From positions 1 to 11,033 of the forward strand of contig CAZQKL010000071.1 of NCBI GenBank assembly GCA_964593895.1: a DNA stretch of 11,033 bases, given 5' to 3'. Shown piece after piece: positions 7,182 through 11,033 of this stretch. Under the pieces are notes generated by a model, which did no database searches, was not told the origin of the DNA, and saw nothing but the letters and a program-made list of their open reading frames with translations. Both the position numbers and the translations under genes were made by a program. Origin of the DNA: CAZQKL01 sp964593895 [NCBI: uncultured bacterium]. GTDB lineage: Bacteria > DYJV01. Position 1 is the stretch's first letter. Every line of letters starts with the position of its first letter.

Positions 7182-8678
7182 ATGCAACCAAAGATACTTG
7201 TAGTAGATGATGATGAAAATTTAAGAGAAATTATAAAAGATGTTTTATCAATGTATGGTTATCATGTTACAACAGCAGATGATGGTTTAGAAGCTTTAAA
7301 AATTTTTAAAAATAGTCATTTTGACCTTATTTTAACTGATTTAAAAATGAAAAAGCTTGATGGAATTGAATTTGTAAAAAAGTTAAAAGAAGATTTTCCT
7401 GAACTTCCACCAATTGTTCTCATGACCGGTTTTGGAAGTGTTGATAGTGCTGTTGAAGCCTTTAAAATAGGGATAAAAGATTATATTTTAAAGCCATTTA
7501 AAGTAACAGCACTAAAAAATATTATTGAAAAAGTTTTAAGACAGGCAGAAATAGAAAAAGAAAATCTTCAACTAAAAGAAGTAATTTCCCTTTATAATGC
7601 ATCTGAAAAAATTAATAATTCAATTTATGTGGATAAAGTTGGTAAGAGTTTGGTAGAAAGTATGGAAGAGATTGCAAAGACATCTTTGGTTGTTCTTTAT
7701 TTAAAAGATGAAGATGAAAATGTTTTAAAAACTGAGAAAGATTTTATTGAAGTTTCTTCTCACTATAAAAATCAAAAAGATGAATTTTTTAAAATTTTAA
7801 ACAAAGAGATTCCAGTTAATCAAATTGAAAAAATAACAAAAAAGAGAAAATACACAATTTTATTTAAAAATTTTCCTATATTTCCAGAACTAAAAATTTA
7901 TCAAGCAGTAATCTATAGACTGCAAACAGTTACAAATTTCATTGGTGTTTTAATTCTAATTTCATTAAATGAAAATTCAAAATTATCTGAAGAAAAAATA
8001 AAAGCATATAAATTAATTATTGATGAATCAGCAATTGCAATTGAAAATGCTCTTTTGTTTAAAAGTCATCAGGAAATGTTTTTTCAGACCTTAAATTCTC
8101 TTGCTTTAACAATTGATGCAAAAGACCGTTACACTCATGGTCATTCTTTAAAAGTTACAAAATACGCAGAATTGATAGCAAAAACTATGAATCTCCCTGA
8201 GAATGAGAGAAAAAATATAATTGAAGGTGGTTTACTTCATGATATTGGAAAGATTGGAATTCCTGATGCAATTCTATTAAAACCTGAAAGATTAACTGAT
8301 ATTGAATACAAAATAATTAAAACCCATCCAACAATTGGAAAAAATATTCTTGAACCGTTAAAGAAAAATTTTGGAAAAGTCATAGATATTGTTTATTACC
8401 ATCATGAAAGGTGGGATGGTAAAGGTTATCCAGTTGGTTTAAAGGGGGAGGAAATACCACTTGAAGCAAGAATAATTTCAATTGCTGATGCCTTTGATGC
8501 AATGACATCAAACCGTAGTTACAGGAGAGCTATGGATGTTGAAAAAGCAATAGAAGAAATAAAAAGAAATAGAGATACTCAATTTGACCCAGATGTTGTA
8601 GATGCATTTTTCTTAACTTTTGATGAAATTGAAAAATATTTAAAGATGAGACCGCAAGATATAGTTTTTAAAATATAA
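7182..8678 (+). CDS. Response regulator with REC, GAF-like and HD-GYP domains (cyclic di-GMP phosphodiesterase)
   Basis: This 498-residue cytosolic signalling protein is expected to hydrolyse cyclic di-GMP under control of a sensor kinase. Residues 1-120 are a receiver domain with the acidic pocket VVDDDEN (7-13), phospho-acceptor Asp53 in LTDLKM, Thr82 in LMTG and Lys104 in LKPF. Residues of about 140-300 look like a divergent GAF domain ending in [13 protein letters not shown]. The C-terminal HD-GYP domain has [23 protein letters not shown] with His353-Asp354, [11 protein letters not shown] (407-417) and [11 protein letters not shown], so the catalytic motifs are intact. No sensor kinase is adjacent. 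ATG 7182 has no evident Shine-Dalgarno site, and its leader must be very short unless the promoter lies within the tolC-like gene. The B12 subunit gene follows after 16 bases, suggesting co-transcription. Confidence 0.93.
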   Translation: MQPKILVVDDDENLREIIKDVLSMYGYHVTTADDGLEALKIFKNSHFDLILTDLKMKKLDGIEFVKKLKEDFPELPPIVLMTGFGSVDSAVEAFKIGIKDYILKPFKVTALKNIIEKVLRQAEIEKENLQLKEVISLYNASEKINNSIYVDKVGKSLVESMEEIAKTSLVVLYLKDEDENVLKTEKDFIEVSSHYKNQKDEFFKILNKEIPVNQIEKITKKRKYTILFKNFPIFPELKIYQAVIYRLQTVTNFIGVLILISLNENSKLSEEKIKAYKLIIDESAIAIENALLFKSHQEMFFQTLNSLALTIDAKDRYTHGHSLKVTKYAELIAKTMNLPENERKNIIEGGLLHDIGKIGIPDAILLKPERLTDIEYKIIKTHPTIGKNILEPLKKNFGKVIDIVYYHHERWDGKGYPVGLKGEEIPLEARIISIADAFDAMTSNRSYRRAMDVEKAIEEIKRNRDTQFDPDVVDAFFLTFDEIEKYLKMRPQDIVFKI

Positions 8679-8682
8679 ATTT

Positions 8683-8691
8683 AGAGGGGGG
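8683..8691 (+). promoter_or_regulatory. G-rich ribosome binding site of the B12-subunit gene
   Basis: AGAGGGGGG ends three bases before ATG 8695, and its GAGG core is about seven bases from the start. A run of six G is unusual in this AT-rich DNA and suggests strong initiation for this gene even if it is co-transcribed from upstream. Confidence 0.6.
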
Positions 8692-8694
8692 AAG

Positions 8695-9117
8695 ATGGGA
8701 GGCAAAAGAAAAATAAGGATTTTAATTGCTAAACCAGGACTTGATGGTCATGATAGAGGAGCAAAAATTATTGCAAGAGCATTGAAAGATGCTGGTTTTG
8801 AAGTAATCTATACTGGACTTCATCAAACTCCTGAACAGATAGTAAATACTGCAATTCAGGAGGATGTAGATGCTATTGGATTAAGCAGTCTTGCAGGTGC
8901 CCATGATGCACTTTTCCCAAGAGTTATGGAATTATTAAAAGAAAAAGGAGCAGATGATATTGTTGTTTGGGGAGGTGGAATTATTCCTCAAGAAGATATT
9001 CCAAAATTAAAAGCTTGCGGAATAAAAGAAATATTTTTGCCAGGTTCTAAAGTTGAAGATACAGTAAATTGGGTAAAAGAAAATGTTAAACCAAGATATG
9101 AAAGGCAGGAGAAATAG
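8695..9117 (+). CDS. Cobalamin-binding subunit of a methylmalonyl-CoA-type mutase
   Basis: This 140-residue protein is a stand-alone version of the C-terminal B12 domain of acyl-CoA mutases, which interconvert (R)-methylmalonyl-CoA and succinyl-CoA or isomerise other acyl-CoAs. It carries the base-off/His-on cobalamin motif DxHxxG as DGHDRG (17-22), with His19 as the cobalt ligand, preceded by the typical [13 protein letters not shown] wording. Further conserved parts are [19 protein letters not shown] and KEIFLPGS. A separate B12 subunit means a split mutase, common in archaea and several anaerobic bacteria. The TIM-barrel catalytic subunit is not in this window. The motif could also serve isobutyryl- or ethylmalonyl-type mutases; the sequence here does not decide. 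meaB starts two bases after its stop, which strongly ties the two together. Confidence 0.93.
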   Translation: MGGKRKIRILIAKPGLDGHDRGAKIIARALKDAGFEVIYTGLHQTPEQIVNTAIQEDVDAIGLSSLAGAHDALFPRVMELLKEKGADDIVVWGGGIIPQEDIPKLKACGIKEIFLPGSKVEDTVNWVKENVKPRYERQEK

Positions 9118-9119
9118 AA

Positions 9120-10076
9120 ATGAGTTTAATTGAAAAATTGAGAAGTGGTGATATAAGAACAGCTGCAAGATTAATGAGAGAAATAGATGATGAAGTGCCA
9201 GGGGTAAAGGAGAAGTTAAAAGAGATTTATCCTTACACTGGAAATGCTTATATAATTGGAATTACAGGAGTTCCTGGTGCTGGAAAAAGCACCCTTACAG
9301 ATAAATTTATTAGAGAATTTTTAGATAGAGGAGAAAAAGTTGGAGTTGTAGCGATTGACCCAACAAGTCCATTTTCAGGTGGAGCTATTTTAGGTGATAG
9401 AATTAGAATGCAACAGCATTGTGATAATCCAGATGTGTTTATAAGAAGTGTTGCAACAAGGGGGCATCTTGGAGGAATTTCCAGAAGCACAAATGACATA
9501 GTCAATGTAATGGATGCAATGGGGAAAACAGTAATAATTGTTGAAACAGTTGGAGTAGGGCAGGATGAAGTAGAAATAATTGAGATTGCCCACACTTCAA
9601 TTGTTGTGGTAATTCCTGGCATGGGAGATGATATACAAGCAATAAAAGCAGGAATTTTTGAGATAGCAGATCTGTTTATTTTAAACAAAGCAGATAGAGA
9701 AGGCGCTCAAAAGACATTAAGAGAACTTAGAATGATGCTTGATTTAAGTAGGCATTTATATAAAAATAAAAAACTTCCAGACATAGTTGAAACTGTCGCA
9801 ATTACAAATCAAGGAATAAAAGAAGCTGTTGATAAAATCTATGAGCATAAAGAATATTTGTTAAATTCAGGGCTTTATGAGAAACATAATGAAAGGAGAA
9901 GAGAACTTATTTTTTATAAATTAATTGAAGATGAAATTAGAAAAAATATAAAAGATTACTTTGATTCAGCTGAAAATAAAGAACTTATTGAAAAAATAAG
10001 AAAAAAAGAGCTAAATCCTTATGAGGTTGTTGATGAGCTTTTAAGAGATTTTCATCTTTGTAAAGTATGTGTATAG
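9120..10076 (+). CDS. meaB: MeaB/ArgK-type G3E GTPase, chaperone of methylmalonyl-CoA mutase
   Basis: This 318-residue P-loop GTPase gates loading of adenosylcobalamin onto the mutase and protects it from inactivation (MeaB; human MMAA). Seen: an N-terminal helical segment with GDIRTAARLMREID, Walker A GVPGAGKST (50-58), VVAIDPTSPFSGGAILGDR (77-95), RSVATRGHLGG (110-120), ETVGVGQ (143-149), and the guanine-specificity motif NKAD (190-193). The C-terminal arm used for dimerisation is present. The older name ArgK (arginine transport kinase) is not supported. The ATG is set by AGGAG at 9107-9111, eight bases upstream and within the end of the B12-subunit gene. Its own stop overlaps the next start by 10 bases. 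Confidence 0.95.
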   Translation: MSLIEKLRSGDIRTAARLMREIDDEVPGVKEKLKEIYPYTGNAYIIGITGVPGAGKSTLTDKFIREFLDRGEKVGVVAIDPTSPFSGGAILGDRIRMQQHCDNPDVFIRSVATRGHLGGISRSTNDIVNVMDAMGKTVIIVETVGVGQDEVEIIEIAHTSIVVVIPGMGDDIQAIKAGIFEIADLFILNKADREGAQKTLRELRMMLDLSRHLYKNKKLPDIVETVAITNQGIKEAVDKIYEHKEYLLNSGLYEKHNERRRELIFYKLIEDEIRKNIKDYFDSAENKELIEKIRKKELNPYEVVDELLRDFHLCKVCV

Positions 10077-11033
10077 AAAAAATTGAACTTCCTTTAAATT
10101 TTGATGTTAAAAATATTAATTGCTATGTTATAAAAGAAGACCCAATTACAATAATTGACCCAGGAATTTACTCAAAAAAGTTTATCAATTTTTTGAAAGA
10201 GAAACTAAACAAGATAAAATTAAATTTTTCTGATATTAAAAGAATTCTATTAACTCATGGTCATACAGACCATGCTGGAATAGCAGGTTTTTTGCAGGAA
10301 AAATATGGTTGTGAAATTTTCATAAATAAAAATGATTGTGAAAAAATAACTCTTGATATTCAAGAAAAAATTGAGCTTAAAAGAGAAACTTTTGGGAAAT
10401 TTCTTGAAAAGGAAAAATTTCCAAAAGAGATTATTGATTTTCTAATTCAGTATGTAACAGAATTTTATAAATTTTCATACAAAGCCAAGGAAATTAAATT
10501 TTTAAATGATGGTGATATAATTGAATTTGAAAAATTTACTTTAAAAGTTATTTTTTTGCCTGGTCATACTTCAGGGCATTGCGGTTTTATTTATAATGAA
10601 AATTTTTTTTCAGGAGATGTTCTTTTAAAAGATATATTTGTTACTCCAATACTTGAATTTGAAAAAGATGGTAGTAGCAAGAGGAATCTTGAAAATTTTT
10701 TGAAAAGTCTTGAAAAAATAAAAGATTTTATTGAATTAAAATGGCTAACAGGTCATGATGATGGGAATTTTAATAAATTGAATAGAATAGAGGAGCTAAA
10801 AAATTTTTTAAATTCTTGGATGAGAAAAATTAAAAATAGTTACAATTTTTTATTGACAGGATACGAAAATTTTATTAAATTATTTTCGCAGATTAATAAA
10901 GAAAAATTATTGTTTTATATCTCTCTTTACTTTGGAATTCTTGAAATATTGAAAAAAATATTGACAAAAAGTAAAAAATATACTAATGTGCGTATTCGCT
11001 CATTTACAATAAGCTGGCGTAGCTCAATTGGCA
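10067..11033 (+). CDS. Metallo-beta-lactamase-fold hydrolase (no stop within window)
   Basis: Translation from ATG 10067, overlapping meaB by 10 bases, gives a glyoxalase-II-like hydrolase. Metal ligands are all present: HGHTDH (His64, His66, Asp68, His69), His167 in PGHTSGH, Asp184 in FFSGDV and His230 in TGHDDG, so it should bind two metal ions and hydrolyse a thioester, ester or phosphoester. The substrate is unknown; a CoA-thioester link to the mutase genes is only a guess. An in-frame TAA at 10061-10063 rules out an earlier start. No Shine-Dalgarno site is clear, so coupling to meaB is likely. After residue 233 comes a Lys-rich helical tail, and family members would be expected to end near 10960-10980. 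Instead the frame stays open through a promoter-like sequence and into the tRNA at 11013, so the true end is uncertain and the coordinate given is the window edge. Confidence 0.85.
   Translation, partial: MCIEKIELPLNFDVKNINCYVIKEDPITIIDPGIYSKKFINFLKEKLNKIKLNFSDIKRILLTHGHTDHAGIAGFLQEKYGCEIFINKNDCEKITLDIQEKIELKRETFGKFLEKEKFPKEIIDFLIQYVTEFYKFSYKAKEIKFLNDGDIIEFEKFTLKVIFLPGHTSGHCGFIYNENFFSGDVLLKDIFVTPILEFEKDGSSKRNLENFLKSLEKIKDFIELKWLTGHDDGNFNKLNRIEELKNFLNSWMRKIKNSYNFLLTGYENFIKLFSQINKEKLLFYISLYFGILEILKKILTKSKKYTNVRIRSFTISWRSSIG
10961..10989 (+). promoter_or_regulatory. Candidate promoter for the downstream tRNA
   Basis: A perfect TTGACA (10961-10966) is followed by TATACTAATGT (10979-10989). Possible -10 hexamers are ACTAAT after 15 bases or TAATGT after 17, both imperfect. 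The G+C content rises just afterwards (GTGCG at 10988-10992), as in discriminators of stable-RNA promoters. The tRNA begins at 11013, so a short leader would result. It lies inside the open frame of the hydrolase. Confidence 0.45.
11013..11033 (+). tRNA. 5' end of a tRNA gene, possibly tRNA-Thr (truncated by window)
   Basis: Seven bases GCTGGCG (5' acceptor strand) are followed by TA (positions 8-9), the D-stem strand GCTC and the D-loop start AATTGGCA, the standard 5' layout of a bacterial tRNA. The anticodon lies beyond the window. The acceptor start and D-arm resemble tRNA-Thr(TGT) as I recall it from bacterial tRNA-tuf clusters, so Thr is a tentative identity only. Confidence 0.75.

Noticed and set aside
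8679-8694. Possible cobalamin riboswitch before the B12-subunit gene
   Set aside because: The gap is only 16 bases and is mostly ribosome binding site, so there is no room for the riboswitch fold.
9248-9688. 146-codon open frame antisense to meaB
   Set aside because: It lies wholly within a strongly conserved gene, and its Ser/Thr/Ile/Pro-rich product is what the complement of GTPase codons gives. It has no ribosome site or recognisable domain.
1-11033. CRISPR array or selenocysteine-containing gene
   Set aside because: No regularly spaced direct repeats were seen. All intact genes end in TAA or TAG, with no sign of a domain continuing past a TGA.

Overview
The window is very AT-rich (about 70% A+T by eye) and gene-dense, with start/stop overlaps of 10-16 bases, strong AGGAGG-type ribosome sites and Lys/Glu/Ile-rich proteins. 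A TolC-family outer-membrane protein with a signal peptide and an Aat transferase point to a diderm (Gram-negative-type) bacterium. SelB, an oxygen-sensitive-style SufCB pair and a B12 mutase module would suit an anaerobe, possibly a thermophile. I cannot name the phylum from this window.

Layout. (1) Positions 1-324 hold no intact gene. Minus-strand reading in shifting frames gives fragments that look like a decayed integrase-core (DDE) transposase. (2) 325-1259, minus strand: a two-gene cassette of a small hypothetical protein and an AbiEii-type nucleotidyltransferase, probably a toxin-antitoxin or defence-like module. (3) 1276-1333: a short divergent promoter region. (4) 1334-3911, plus strand: sufC, sufB and aat, tightly packed. 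(5) 3908-7134, minus strand: a TolC-like protein followed by selB, overlapping by 16 bases; selB and aat share the four bases TTAA as tail-to-tail stop codons. (6) 7135-7181: a very short divergent spacer that is almost entirely an inverted repeat. (7) 7182-window end, plus strand: a REC-GAF-HD-GYP response regulator, the B12-binding subunit of a methylmalonyl-CoA-type mutase, its MeaB GTPase chaperone and a metallo-beta-lactamase-fold hydrolase, all closely spaced or overlapping, and then the first 21 bases of a tRNA gene (possibly tRNA-Thr).

How the parts work together. SufC and SufB form a scaffold/ATPase core for iron-sulphur cluster assembly, with no SufD, SufS or SufU in the window. SelB delivers selenocysteyl-tRNA at UGA codons, so the genome should encode selenoproteins, but no UGA-interrupted gene is visible here. 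The B12 domain and MeaB imply a split acyl-CoA mutase whose catalytic subunit lies elsewhere. The HD-GYP protein upstream is expected to hydrolyse cyclic di-GMP and may be co-transcribed with that module.

Most of the window is ordinary housekeeping sequence. The points most worth a second look are the AbiEii cassette beside the transposase remnant, the hydrolase reading frame that runs without a stop into the tRNA, the two symmetric divergent promoter regions and the HD-GYP/B12 gene order. I found no convincing wholly new system.
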